Shown piece by piece: positions 18,918 through 27,614 of a stretch of DNA of 64,000 nt (positions are counted from its first letter, which is position 1; each line of letters opens with the position of its first letter). This stretch comes from Streptococcus sp. S1 (GTDB taxonomy: Bacteria > Bacillota > Bacilli > Lactobacillales > Streptococcaceae): contig NZ_CP139418.1 of assembly GCF_034137685.1 (NCBI RefSeq), positions 62,001 through 126,000 of the forward strand, in the 5' to 3' direction. The position numbers and the translations under genes are program-made. The notes under the pieces were generated by a model that was not told where the DNA came from, did not search any database, and saw only the letters and a list, made by a program, of their open reading frames with translations.

Positions 18918-19486
18918 TCATACTAGCTCCTGACCGAGCCGTTTTTTCCAATAATCAAAGTGAAGATAGGACATGATCTCCATCAGAGAAAGATAGACAA
19001 ACTGATAGATCTGATTTAAGCTGATTATCAACTGATATTGTTTGAAAAATGACTGGAAGAAAGACCAGATATGACTGTCTTGAATCAGTCCCTTCTTAAC
19101 ATCAGACAGGATATTAGCTAAAGCTCCCAAGGACTGAAACGGTAAATCCTTGACATTTATATAGATCCGGTCCACCACATCATTCAGACTGGTATCTTGG
19201 ATGGCATGAAATTCTCCAAAGAGAACTCCTGCCGCTCCAAGAGTAGAAACAAATTCCACCAAATAATTTCTGAGGAAATTTTCTCAACCTTTTCCCATAA
19301 TGTGTTTAGTGCCATCCATAACGATCCCAACCAGAAAAAGGAAAGAAAACAAGCAAAGAAATTTTGCCGTAAATCCCAAAAAGCTTCAAGACTTGGTGTT
19401 GTTGGTTTTTCTAACTCTAAAATCAAGATGGTCATAATAATTGCTAGAACAGCATCTGTCAATACAATTAATCTGTCTTTCTTCAT
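18918..19486 (-). pseudogene. Truncated or chimeric TMEM175-like (DUF1211) gene
   Basis: From ATG 19484-19486 the frame gives MKKDRLIVLTDAVLAIIMTILILELEKP, typical of the bacterial TMEM175 (DUF1211) potassium channel family, up to about SSEIIWWNLFLLL. It then changes to unrelated residues and stops near 19184. A second frame opens near 19262 with a GTG and runs to 18918 (114 codons, ...FDYWKKRLGQELV) with no similarity I recognise. It is either a frameshifted and diverged gene or a fusion of two genes. The first part is clearly a family member cut to about 100 residues, against roughly 200 usual for the family. Confidence 0.65.
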
Positions 19487-19787
19487 CGGATTGCATCCCC
19501 TTTCTTTTTTGTAACATTCTATCTTATCGCATAATATTGGATATTCTTTCATAATCCGACTACAAACAAAAATAAACCAAAAAGTCTGTCCCTATTATGC
19601 TATATTTAACTCTAGAAGTATTCATCCATCTAATTAATAAATATATCATATTTCACAATAAATGAATACTATCAAAGATTCATCCCCTTTCACTTCATCA
19701 TTTAGTGTTGCTTAGATTTATCAAAAACAACCAAATTTGTATTAATTTCAAGTATCACCTAGTTACAAAAATTTGGGGTGAACAGAA

Positions 19788-19820
19788 AAAGCATCCCGTA
19801 TTTTTGATACGAAATGCTTT
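19788..19820 (-). terminator. Terminator of the rpsI operon
   Basis: AAAGCAT..CGTAT / ATACG..ATGCTTT stem followed on the minus strand by TTTTTC. Near-copies of this hairpin and the adjoining rpsI end occur at 17123-17151. Confidence 0.85.
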
Positions 19821-19839
19821 CAATAAGTTTAAATAAGTT

Positions 19840-20232
19840 TTAACGTTTACTAAATTGTGATGCTTTACGAGCTTTTTTCAAGCCTGGTTTCTTACGTTCA
19901 ACTTTACGTGAGTCACGTGTAAGAAGTCCTGCGCGTTTCAATGAATCGCGGAAGTCTGGATCTACTTGAAGAAGGGCACGAGCGATACCGTGACGGATAG
20001 CTCCTGCTTGACCAGCGTAACCACCACCTACAACGTTAACGAAAACGTCGTATGAACCTACAGTTGAAGTAACTGCGAATGGTTGGTTGATGACCAAACG
20101 AAGATCAGCGTGTGGGATGTACTCTTCAACATCTTTTTTGTTAACAGTGATTTTACCAGTTCCTGGAACAAGGCGAACGCGTGCAACAGCGTTTTTACGA
20201 CGTCCAGTACCTGCATATTGTGCTTGTGACAT
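19840..20232 (-). CDS. rpsI: 30S ribosomal protein S9
   Basis: A 130-residue S9 with the [16 protein letters not shown] start and the conserved [16 protein letters not shown] tail that enters the ribosomal P site. It is co-transcribed with rplM, the universal arrangement. Its last codons act as an insertion hot spot here: copies of the tail plus terminator occur at 17117-17221 and 15277-15381. The local tail may itself have been delivered by the last element to integrate. Confidence 0.98.
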   Translation of the reverse strand: MSQAQYAGTGRRKNAVARVRLVPGTGKITVNKKDVEEYIPHADLRLVINQPFAVTSTVGSYDVFVNVVGGGYAGQAGAIRHGIARALLQVDPDFRDSLKRAGLLTRDSRKVERKKPGLKKARKASQFSKR

Positions 20233-20250
20233 ACTTTATTGTTCCTTTCC

Positions 20251-20697
20251 TTAGATAAGTCCTGAAATATCAAGAACTTCTGGTTGTTGTGCAGCGTGAG
20301 TGTGCTCAGCTCCAACAAATACTTTCAATTTCATACCTTGAGCGCGGCCAAGAGTATTGTGTGGAAGCATACCTTTAACTGATTTTTCGATCAAACGTAC
20401 TGCATTTTTAGAACGAAGTTCACCAGCAGAGATTGATTTCAATCCACCTGGGTGGTTTGAGTGAGTGTAGTAGATCTTATCAGTTGCTTTTTTACCAGTC
20501 AATTTAACTTTTTCAGCATTGATAACGATTACGAAGTCACCTGTATCAGTGTGAGGTGTGAATGTTGGTTTGTTTTTTCCGCGAAGCACGCTAGCAACAA
20601 CTGCTGAAAGGCGTCCAAGAGGTACATCAGTTGCGTCAACAACGTACCATTTGCGTTCTACTTGGCCTGGTTTAGCCATGAATGTAGTTTTGTTCAT
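20251..20697 (-). CDS. rplM: 50S ribosomal protein L13
   Basis: A 148-residue L13 ([56 protein letters not shown]). It is the first gene of rplM-rpsI, with a structured leader of about 100 bases that probably allows autoregulation. Confidence 0.98.
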   Translation of the reverse strand: MNKTTFMAKPGQVERKWYVVDATDVPLGRLSAVVASVLRGKNKPTFTPHTDTGDFVIVINAEKVKLTGKKATDKIYYTHSNHPGGLKSISAGELRSKNAVRLIEKSVKGMLPHNTLGRAQGMKLKVFVGAEHTHAAQQPEVLDISGLI

Positions 20698-20806
20698 GAT
20701 TTCTCCTATATGAATGTCGTTTTTGTTTACAGGGCGGATGTTCCGGTCCGCGAGTTATTTGAAAGGTTCCGGGGCCTTACAAATGGGGTAAACAATACCG
20801 CCTACT
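20698..20806 (-). promoter_or_regulatory. Structured leader of rplM (L13-leader candidate)
   Basis: The minus-strand 5' UTR contains GC-rich stems unlike the AT-rich surroundings, around GCGGACCGG...CCGC and GGCCCCGGAACC. Position and composition fit the Firmicutes L13 leader. I could not check it against a covariance model. Confidence 0.6.
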
Positions 20807-20836
20807 ATTGTATCAAAATTCTAAGATAAAAGTCAA
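20807..20836 (-). promoter_or_regulatory. rplM-rpsI promoter
   Basis: Minus strand: TTGACT (20831-20836), 18-base spacer, TACAAT (20807-20812). Confidence 0.82.
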
Positions 20837-20849
20837 CCGATTTGGAAAA

Positions 20850-21713
20850 TTATTTACGATTTTCTTTTCCAATGACAAATCCGATCAAGGCATTCGGGCC
20901 GACGTGAGCTGAAATAACTGGTCCAAGAGGCATCACAAGGACTTCATCGATGCCTTCAAGCGCAAGCATTTCTTCCTTCAGTACTTCGGCTCCTTCTAGA
21001 TCGTTGGTATAAGATACCAAGGCTGTACCTTCACCGATATCTGCTTTGATCAGCTCCAGTAATTCCCGGACAGCTTTTTTGCGTCCCCGAACCTTGCTAA
21101 TTGGCACTAATTTCCCTTCCGCATCAATCCAGAGAATGGGTTTGATGCTGGCCAAACTTCCCATGATCGCGGCACTTTTTGAGAGACGGCCTCCACGCAT
21201 GAGGTGGTAGAGGTCATCGACGAGGAAATAAGTCCGCAGTTTTGGCGCTAAGTCCATGATTTCTTCCTTGGCTTCTGCTAATGAACGGCCTGCATCACGC
21301 GCAGCTACTGATCGCATAACCAGGTAGCCCTCTCCAATCCCAGCCGCCTTCGGATCGACAATCTCGATCACGGCTTCCGGGTAGTCTTCTAAAACCAGGT
21401 CTCGTGCCATGATTGCACTCTGATAAGTCCCAGATAAGACCGATGAAAAGGCTACATAAAGCAGGTCTTTCCCTTCTTTGGCAAATTGTTCAAAGGTTTC
21501 CTGAAATTGGCCCACATTGACCTGACTGGTTGTAGGTTTGGCCCCATTTTTCATGGCTTCTAAAAGCTCAGGACTGGTCAATTGACCTTGGCCTACTGTC
21601 TGGTAAACCGTCCCATCTAACTCAATGGTCAATCCAAGAATGGTCACCTGGTGTTCCTTGGCCCAGTTCTGATCTAAATCTGCGGTCGAATCGGTTAAAA
21701 TAGCAAATGTCAT
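20850..21713 (-). CDS. DegV-family (FakB-like) fatty-acid-binding protein
   Basis: A 287-residue DegV protein ([47 protein letters not shown]). FakB-type members present fatty acids to the kinase FakA for phosphorylation and phospholipid synthesis. The ATG (21711-21713) overlaps the TAA of the NYN gene by one base (TAATG), indicating coupling. A longer in-frame extension inside the NYN gene was rejected. Fatty-acid binding is family knowledge; the preferred lipid is unknown. Confidence 0.92.
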   Translation of the reverse strand: MTFAILTDSTADLDQNWAKEHQVTILGLTIELDGTVYQTVGQGQLTSPELLEAMKNGAKPTTSQVNVGQFQETFEQFAKEGKDLLYVAFSSVLSGTYQSAIMARDLVLEDYPEAVIEIVDPKAAGIGEGYLVMRSVAARDAGRSLAEAKEEIMDLAPKLRTYFLVDDLYHLMRGGRLSKSAAIMGSLASIKPILWIDAEGKLVPISKVRGRKKAVRELLELIKADIGEGTALVSYTNDLEGAEVLKEEMLALEGIDEVLVMPLGPVISAHVGPNALIGFVIGKENRK

Positions 21714-22225
21714 TACTTGTCTCCCATCATTTCTTGTAATTGTCGCAATACTTCGTGATCGAGCGGTCGCATGGGTGGTTTTTGATCGTTCACCACTCGC
21801 TGCGCATGATTGAGATTCCCTTTGACAACTGCGACCCGTTTTTCTAACTCTCTGGCAGATACCCGAAGGGCCCCTTGAGCAAAGACGGTCCATTGCTCAT
21901 TTAAGTCACTGGTCGCTACCGATACTTGGTGGAGGGGCGTGTTAAGCTCTGCCGCCAAGCGCTCGATATAGTCATCTGCCGTCTCATCCTCGCCGGTAAA
22001 GACCACCTGAACATTGAACTCCTCATAGGTCTGTCGCACTCCTGGCATATACTGGGCATCAAAGACACAGATGACTTCGATCCCTTCAAAGCTAGCATAG
22101 TGGCTCAGCTTTTGCAGAAGGATGTTGCGGGCTGCATCGAGCTCACTTTTTTGAAAGAGCTGGCGGGTCTCCTGCCAAAAGGCAATCATATTATAGCCGT
22201 CAACCAATAAGATTTTTCGTTTCAT
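21713..22225 (-). CDS. NYN-domain ribonuclease (YacP/Rae1 family)
   Basis: A 170-residue PIN-like NYN domain with acidic motifs in [25 protein letters not shown] and [10 protein letters not shown]. In Bacillus, Rae1/YacP cleaves mRNA in the ribosomal A site. It sits between rlmB and degV, an order known from other Firmicutes. Confidence 0.9.
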   Translation of the reverse strand: MKRKILLVDGYNMIAFWQETRQLFQKSELDAARNILLQKLSHYASFEGIEVICVFDAQYMPGVRQTYEEFNVQVVFTGEDETADDYIERLAAELNTPLHQVSVATSDLNEQWTVFAQGALRVSARELEKRVAVVKGNLNHAQRVVNDQKPPMRPLDHEVLRQLQEMMGDK

Positions 22226-22254
22226 ATCATTGCCTTTCTACTATTATAGTATAG

Positions 22255-22983
22255 TTATAGTCGGTTGCGAAAGACCTCATACATGAGAATGGCTGCTGCC
22301 ACACTGGCATTGAGGCTTTGAACATGGCCATTCATGGGAATGGTGATCATCTCATCAACTTGTTTTTTGATATTGGCTGAGATCCCTTTTCCTTCATTAC
22401 CAATGATCAAGGCTAACTTGCCAGCCGTATTCCACTGATGCGATGGCGTGCCGTTCATGTCGGTCCCAAAGATCCAGAAGCCTTCTTCTTTTAGCTTGTC
22501 TAAGGTTTGGCTAAGATTGGTCACACGCGCAATGGGAATGTGTTCCACTGCTCCGGTAGAAGTTTTAGAAACCACTGGGGTTACCCCAACCGCCCGGTGC
22601 TTAGGAATGATGACTCCTGAGACATTGGTCGCATCAGCTGTCCGTAAGATAGATCCAAGATTGTGCGGATCTGTTAAGCCATCGAGAATCAATAAAAGAG
22701 GGTTCTCTTCTTTGGCTGTCTGTTTCAGAATCGCTGCCAAGTCTGTGTAAGCAAAGGCTGCCACACGGAGAACAAAGCCTTGGTGAACAGCTCCTTCCGT
22801 CATTTCCTGCAGGGTTTTCTTTGGCGTCCAAGAAATCGACACTTTTTTCTCAGCTGCTAAGGCCTTGATCTTGTCGACATTTTTTCCTCGAAGGTCTTCT
22901 TGAATATATAATTTATTGCCTGTATTGGCTTGTAAAGCCTCGGTGACTGCGTGGACACCGTATACGATATCGTTTTTTTCCAT
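22255..22983 (-). CDS. rlmB: 23S rRNA 2'-O-methyltransferase RlmB (TrmH family)
   Basis: A 242-residue SPOUT methyltransferase. It has an N-terminal substrate-binding domain (MEKNDIVYGVHAVTEAL) and the knotted SAM domain motifs NLGSILRTADATNVSGVIIP, LIIGNEGKGIS and SLNASVAAAILMYEV. The family methylates a guanosine of 23S rRNA. The ATG at 22981-22983 has no upstream ribosome site; instead a promoter -10 (TGGTATACT) ends six bases before it, so the mRNA may be leaderless. It is followed by the NYN and DegV genes. Confidence 0.92.
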   Translation of the reverse strand: MEKNDIVYGVHAVTEALQANTGNKLYIQEDLRGKNVDKIKALAAEKKVSISWTPKKTLQEMTEGAVHQGFVLRVAAFAYTDLAAILKQTAKEENPLLLILDGLTDPHNLGSILRTADATNVSGVIIPKHRAVGVTPVVSKTSTGAVEHIPIARVTNLSQTLDKLKEEGFWIFGTDMNGTPSHQWNTAGKLALIIGNEGKGISANIKKQVDEMITIPMNGHVQSLNASVAAAILMYEVFRNRL

Positions 22984-23027
22984 AGAACTAGTATACCATA
23001 AGAAAGGAGGATGAGGCCAATTCATGA

Positions 23028-23033
23028 TATAAT
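23028..23033 (+). promoter_or_regulatory. Extended -10 of the aromatic-acid-exporter gene
   Basis: TGATATAAT (TATAAT at 23028-23033) without a clear -35 box, 47 bases before the start. It is divergent from the rlmB promoter (minus-strand -10 at 22990-22995). Confidence 0.65.
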
Positions 23034-23079
23034 GAAATGAAATCTATCTCAGCGAAACCAACAAAATAGAAAGGAAGCC

Positions 23080-24042
23080 ATGCCTCTTTTTCAACGAACC
23101 ATCAAGCTCACCTTGGCCACCTGTTTAGCAGCTGCCCTTGCTTATGCTCTGGGCTTGACCTATGCCATCTCAGCTGGCATCATTGCCATCTTGAGTATCT
23201 CTGATACGCGTCGCAGTACCATCAAGCAGGCCTACCAGCGCTTTATGTCGACCTTGTTGGCCCTTGCTATCGGAAGTCTCGCCTTTTCCTTTTTAGGGTT
23301 CAACCTCTGGGCATTGGGAGCCTTTATCGCTCTCTATGTTCCTGGTGCCTTTCTATTGGGCTGGCAAATCGGCATCACGCCAAGTACGGTGCTGGTCACC
23401 CATCTCTTAATTGAGCAGTCTACTTCCTGGGGACTCTTGCTCAATGAACTTGCTCTCTTTTTAATTGGGACCAGCTTTGCCTTGCTGGCCAATCTCTATA
23501 TGCCCTCTAACCAGGGAGCAATCGATCACTACCACGATGTTGTCGAAGACCAACTGAAAAAGATCCTTGGTCGTTTTGCGGAATTACTTGGTAAAGGGGA
23601 TGGTCGCAATGATGCTCGCTTGATCAAGGAATTGGACGGTATCCTAAAGGACGCTTTGAAGCTAGTTTATCTGGACCATTCCAACCACCTCTTTCACCAA
23701 ACCAACTACCATATTCACTACTTTGAAATGCGCAAGCGGCAAAATGATATCCTGCGGGATATGGCAGAAAACGTCAACCGTTGTCTGTTAGCTGCGAGTG
23801 AAAGCATAATCCTTGCTCAACTTTTTAAGAAGACGGCCCAACAGTTAAGTCAGGAAAATCCTGCCCAAGATCTTCTAGATGATATTAGTCAGTATTTGGC
23901 GATCTTTCGCGAACGCCCTCTTCCCAAGACCCGTGAAGAATTTGAAACACGCGCCACCTTGCTCCAGTTGTTAAGAGACTTAGAAAATTTCATCCAGATC
24001 AAGGTTGATTTTTACCAACAATTTCATCAGGAGACAGAATAG
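23080..24042 (+). CDS. Aromatic acid exporter family protein (ArAE_1/DUF939)
   Basis: A 320-residue protein with four or more TM helices in the first 145 residues (LTLATCLAAALAYALGLTYA; LSISDTRRSTIKQAYQRF) and a helical cytoplasmic C-terminal domain. This is the layout of the Firmicutes ArAE_1/FUSC-like family. The substrate is not known. AAAGGAAG lies before the ATG. It is transcribed away from rlmB and stops at a hairpin left by an IS end (24119-24148). Confidence 0.86.
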   Translation: MPLFQRTIKLTLATCLAAALAYALGLTYAISAGIIAILSISDTRRSTIKQAYQRFMSTLLALAIGSLAFSFLGFNLWALGAFIALYVPGAFLLGWQIGITPSTVLVTHLLIEQSTSWGLLLNELALFLIGTSFALLANLYMPSNQGAIDHYHDVVEDQLKKILGRFAELLGKGDGRNDARLIKELDGILKDALKLVYLDHSNHLFHQTNYHIHYFEMRKRQNDILRDMAENVNRCLLAASESIILAQLFKKTAQQLSQENPAQDLLDDISQYLAIFRERPLPKTREEFETRATLLQLLRDLENFIQIKVDFYQQFHQETE

Positions 24043-24076
24043 ATGAATACAAAAAATATAACGACAATCAAATACA

Positions 24077-24190
24077 GCTCTTTATCAACTGTATTGAGTT
24101 GATGAAAAATGACAAGCTGGAGAGGACAAAAATGCTTCTCTCCTCTTTTGTTGTTCAAAGCGATGAGGCTATTCGTAACTTTGAATGGTT
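24077..24190. mobile_element. Diverged ISL3-type IS end (remnant 1)
   Basis: CTCTTTATCAACTGTA and GTTGAT, then a GGAGAG / CTCTCC hairpin and GTTCAAAGCGATGAGG, align with the left part of the IS remnant at 26291-26400. It is more diverged than the other two copies and probably now serves as the terminator for the upstream exporter gene. Confidence 0.65.
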
Positions 24191-24251
24191 GCATTGATAA
24201 GAAAGTTTCCGTGCATTCATATTCTTATCCTAAAATTTTAAAAACAAATAA

Positions 24252-24280
24252 TTGAAAATTACATTTCTTTATGGTAGAAT
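24252..24280 (+). promoter_or_regulatory. Promoter of the first GH16 gene
   Basis: TTGAAA (24252-24257), 17-base spacer, TAGAAT (24275-24280) preceded by TGG. Confidence 0.8.
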
Positions 24281-24455
24281 AAGAGGGTATTCGATAATAC
24301 GTAGTGATATATTTTTACAATAATATAAATAAGATATTTTTCATAAAAATATACACAACGGTAACGTAATATAGAAAACAATTTTTGAAAATTGTTTTGC
24401 AGATTTTTATCTGAAAGATCCTTCAAAACTACAATATAAAATAGGAGTACTACGC

Positions 24456-26270
24456 ATGGCAAATATGCCTACTAAACACAAATCGTTTCGTGTAGGATTG
24501 AATTTTTTAGGAGTAGCTACAATTCTGTGCACTAGTTTTTTAGCTTCATCTGGTACAGTAAATGCTGATTCTAGCGTAAGTAATGAATCAACAAACAAAC
24601 CTCTACCAATCACTCCTCCCAACATCGATCCTAACAGTTATAGCTTGACATGGTTCGATGAATTCAATGGTACAACACTTGACCAATCAAAATGGGCCTA
24701 TGCCTATTCAAGTTTTGACACTGCTGCAAGAACTCAAATGCACAATACTGATAATCCGGAAAACGTTTCAGTGTCCGATGGAGTTCTGCATCTAACAGCG
24801 CTTTACTCACCAACACGACAAAGGTGGAACTCAGCTACTAAACAAATGGAAACTATTCCAAGAACAAATACCAGAAAAGACAAAGACGGGAAAGTAGAAG
24901 TATACCCTGCACCGTTTACATCTGGAGCCATTAATACTTTTAATGACAAAGGTAAGGTAAAAGCATCTTTTAAAGGTGATTTCTATGCTGAAGCTCGTAT
25001 CAAATTACCAATGAGTGAATCATCATGGTCCTCTTTCTGGTTAACTGGTACGAATCGCAAGGAATGGCCTGGTAATGGTGAAATCGACGTCTTTGAATCA
25101 AAAGGATATGATCCAAGCGTTCTACAAGCCAATACCCATACACCTAAATCAGAGGGAGCTAGAAATAGCAAACAAACCCAAAGGCAAATTTCTAATAATG
25201 GAGATACACAGTCTGACTTCCACACATACGGAGTCTTAAAGACTAAGGATAGTGTCAACTTCTATTATGATGGAGAGCTTAAGGGAACTGTTCTAATGAA
25301 GGACATTAAGGACCCAAATCCATTAGCTGATCCTGAAAATGGTATGACTTTACGTCTAAGTCATATGGTTGGTGGTTCATTCCTAAAAGACGGAACGCCT
25401 GGTGGCCGTGACTACACTGATGCTACTCAACATATCGACAGTTACCGTGATGGTTCTCGTTCAGATATGCTTGTAGATTATGTACGCGTATGGCAGCCAA
25501 TTTCCACGGAAGAAACTACTACAACTACTACAACAACTGAAGAGCCTACGACTACTTCAACTACAACAACTGAAGAGCCTACGACTACTTCAACTACAAC
25601 AACAACTGAAGAGCCTACGACTACTTCAACTACAACAACGACTGAAGAGCCTACAACTACAACAACTACAACAACGACTGAAGAGCCTACAACTACTTCA
25701 ACCACAACAACGACTGAAGAGCCTACGACTACTTCAACCACAACAACGACTGAAGAGCCTACGACTACTTCAACTACAACAACGACTGAAGAGCCTACGA
25801 CTACTTCAACCACAACTACAACTGAAGAGCCTACGACTACTTCAACCACAACTACAACTGAAGAAACATCAGAAAACCCTGGAACTACAGAAAATCCTGG
25901 AACTACAGAAAACCCTGGAACTACAGAAAACCCTGGAACTACAGAAAATCCTGGAACTACAGAAAACCCTGCAACACCAGAAAATCCTGCAACACCAGAA
26001 AATCCTGCAACGCCAGAAAATCCTGCAACGCCAGAAAATCCTGGAACACCAGAAAATCAAGGTAGCAAAGATGATTGGAATTCCCCTACAACCCAAGAAG
26101 CACTTCAAAATAGTAATGAAGAAAGCCTAGCCCAATCATCAGGAAACGGTGGAGGTCACAAATCACTTCTTCCAAGTACCGGTGAAGTTGTAGCAACTGG
26201 CCTTGTATTCTCAGGAGTACTTACGTTAGTAGGTGCAGTCTCTTTGAAACGTAAATCATCTCGTAAATAA
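24456..26270 (+). CDS. LPSTG-anchored family 16 glycoside hydrolase, copy A
   Basis: A 604-residue secreted, wall-anchored beta-glucanase. The signal peptide ends near VNA-DSS. The GH16 domain spans about residues 60-347, starting SLTWFDEFNGTTLDQSKW. The catalytic motif GEIDVFES (Glu209, Asp211, Glu214) has the ExDxxE spacing of laminarinase-type GH16 enzymes. A Thr-rich tract of TTTTTEEPTTTS units (about 351-468) and ENPGTT/ENPATP units (about 470-530) form the wall stalk. LPSTG begins near residue 572, followed by a TM segment and KRKSSRK. Sortase A should anchor it. Cleavage of beta-1,3- or mixed-linkage glucans is likely but unproven. It is paralogous to 27615-30053. Confidence 0.9.
   Translation: MANMPTKHKSFRVGLNFLGVATILCTSFLASSGTVNADSSVSNESTNKPLPITPPNIDPNSYSLTWFDEFNGTTLDQSKWAYAYSSFDTAARTQMHNTDNPENVSVSDGVLHLTALYSPTRQRWNSATKQMETIPRTNTRKDKDGKVEVYPAPFTSGAINTFNDKGKVKASFKGDFYAEARIKLPMSESSWSSFWLTGTNRKEWPGNGEIDVFESKGYDPSVLQANTHTPKSEGARNSKQTQRQISNNGDTQSDFHTYGVLKTKDSVNFYYDGELKGTVLMKDIKDPNPLADPENGMTLRLSHMVGGSFLKDGTPGGRDYTDATQHIDSYRDGSRSDMLVDYVRVWQPISTEETTTTTTTTEEPTTTSTTTTEEPTTTSTTTTTEEPTTTSTTTTTEEPTTTTTTTTTEEPTTTSTTTTTEEPTTTSTTTTTEEPTTTSTTTTTEEPTTTSTTTTTEEPTTTSTTTTTEETSENPGTTENPGTTENPGTTENPGTTENPGTTENPATPENPATPENPATPENPATPENPGTPENQGSKDDWNSPTTQEALQNSNEESLAQSSGNGGGHKSLLPSTGEVVATGLVFSGVLTLVGAVSLKRKSSRK
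25504..26059. repeat. Tandem repeats in GH16 copy A
   Basis: About ten units coding TTTTTEEPTTTS (25504-25865), then about a dozen 15- to 18-base units coding ENPGTT or ENPATP (25866-26059). The Thr units use alternating ACA, ACT and ACG codons. Confidence 0.92.
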
Positions 26271-26334
26271 ACAATAAATACTAGATAAAATGACTCTTTG
26301 TCAACTGTAGTAGGTTGATAAGACGTTACAAAAA

Positions 26335-26364
26335 GGAGAGAACCAAAATGGTTCTCTCCTTTTT
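26335..26364 (+). terminator. Terminator of GH16 copy A, inside the IS end
   Basis: GGAGAGAACC (26335-26344) pairs with GGTTCTCTCC (26350-26359) and is followed by TTTTT. Confidence 0.82.
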
Positions 26365-26911
26365 GATGTTCAAAGCTATGAGGATTCTAGTTTTGAAGTT
26401 TTCAAAGTTCCGGAAGCCAAAAGCATTGCGCTTGATGACCTTAATGAGGTTATTAGTAGCCTCTAGTTTTGCATTTGAGTATGGCAGTTCCAGTGCGTTT
26501 ATGATCTTGTCCTTATCTTTCAAAAAGGTCTTAAAAACAGTTTGAAAAATAGGATTTACACAAGAAATCGCTTCTTCAATAAGATCAAAGAAATGGTTAG
26601 CTTGTTTCTCTTGAAAATGAAAGTGTAATAGTTGATAGAGGTCGTAGTACTGTCTAAGTTCTTGAGAGTATGAAAGCAACTTTTCTAGAACCTCTTTATT
26701 GGTCAAGTGTGAGCGAAAAGTAGGGCGATAAAAACGTTTATCGCTGAGTTTACGACTATCCTGTTGAATGAGTTTCCAGTAACGTTTCAGTACCTTATAT
26801 TCGTGCGATTTCCGATCAAACTGATTCATGATTTGGATGCGAAGACGGTTCATAGCACGACTTAGATGTTGTACAATGTGAAAATGATCCAGAACGATTT
26901 TAGCGTTTGGG

Positions 26912-26963
26912 AGTGAAACAGTCTGGGGGACTGTTTCAGCCTGAGCCTTGAAATTCGAAAGCG
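26912..26963. repeat. Small palindromic repeat inserted in the transposase (family R3)
   Basis: AGTGAAACAGTCTGGGGGAC TGTTTCAGCCTGAGCC and a CGAAAGCGAAG tail. The AAACAGT / ACTGTTT hairpin and the flanking words match 54748-54812. It disrupts an otherwise readable transposase, so it is a mobile or recently transposed repeat. Confidence 0.75.
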
Positions 26964-27311
26964 AAGTTTTCTGGCAATATCGTAGTAGGGGTTAAACATA
27001 TCCATGGTAATGACTTTCACTCGACTTCTCACCTGTCTAGAATAGCGAAGGAAATGATTGCGAATAATTACTTGAGTCCGCCCATCCAGAATAGCTACGA
27101 TCTTTCTGGAATTAAAATCCTGTGCAATGAAGCTCATCAACCCTTTCTTGAAGCTGTATTCATCCCAAGACATGTGAGTTAGAAGGAAAGATAAATCTGT
27201 CTTGAATTTGAATTCTTTCAATTTACGAATGACTGTTGAAGTAGAGACAGACAGACTTTCTGCGATAGCTGTCATAAGAATCTTTCCAATGATGGTTTGG
27301 TCACTTTTCAT

Positions 27312-27614
27312 TATAGGTCTTATGGGACTTTTCTTTTTGCTATTCTTTTTATAACCCTTAATTAAATTACATAGAAATGATCTTGCCCGTCATTAATGTA
27401 ATACACCACTTCTTTTTTTTGTATATATGATATAATTTTATTAGAAAAATCAAATTATTTAACAATTATTATTAACTAATAATTGAAAATATCTTTAATT
27501 ATGATAAAATGAGTAGAGAGTATAGTTTTAATTTATATTAAGTAGTATATATTTATTTTAAACCTTCTCTTAAATGAATTTATCATTTAAAAATTTGAAA
27601 ATAGGAGGATATTT
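27312..27614. other. Spacer upstream of GH16 copy B
   Basis: Truncated IS material to about 27360, then AT-rich sequence with a promoter: TTGAAA (27483-27488), 16-base spacer, TAAAAT (27505-27510) with TGA in front. The AATTGAAAAT word is shared with the copy A promoter. No gene is seen. Confidence 0.65.

Larger units (their letters stand above)
24043..24455. other. Spacer: IS-end remnant and promoter/leader of the first GH16 gene
   Basis: 24077-24190 resembles the ISL3-type end found at 26291 and 30074. From about 24200 the sequence becomes AT-rich and carries the GH16 promoter and a leader of roughly 170 bases with a hairpin (ACAATTTT / AAAATTGT, about 24379-24396). No gene is seen. Confidence 0.65.
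26326..27311 (-). pseudogene. ISL3-family transposase, truncated and interrupted by a small repeat
   Basis: Residues from 27311 down (IIGKILMTAIAESLSVSTST; HMSWDEYSFKKGLMSFIAQD; KVITMDMFNPYYDIARKL) are the HTH and DDE parts of an ISL3 transposase. After ARKL a segment of about 52 bases (26912-26963) interrupts the expected FPNAKIVLDHFH continuation. The original frame resumes and ends at 26326 (RLRIQIMNQFDRKSHEYK...). About 90 N-terminal residues are missing. It cannot encode an active transposase. Confidence 0.85.
26291..27360 (-). mobile_element. Degenerate ISL3-family insertion sequence
   Basis: The end TGACTCTTTGTCAACTGTAG (26291 onward) is of the kind found in ISL3/IS1167-type elements. 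The transposase is read on the minus strand and is truncated at its N-terminus and disrupted inside. No second terminal repeat is recognisable on the 27360 side, so the element is truncated there. Confidence 0.8.

Noticed and set aside
21714-21893. N-terminal extension of the DegV protein
   Set aside because: The extension overlaps the NYN gene out of frame; the normal DegV start [11 protein letters not shown] coincides with a TAATG overlap.
25478-25849. Long Val-rich minus-strand frame and Leu/Gln-rich plus-strand frame within GH16 copy A
   Set aside because: They are other-frame readings of the Thr/Glu tandem repeat; no ribosome site and extreme composition.
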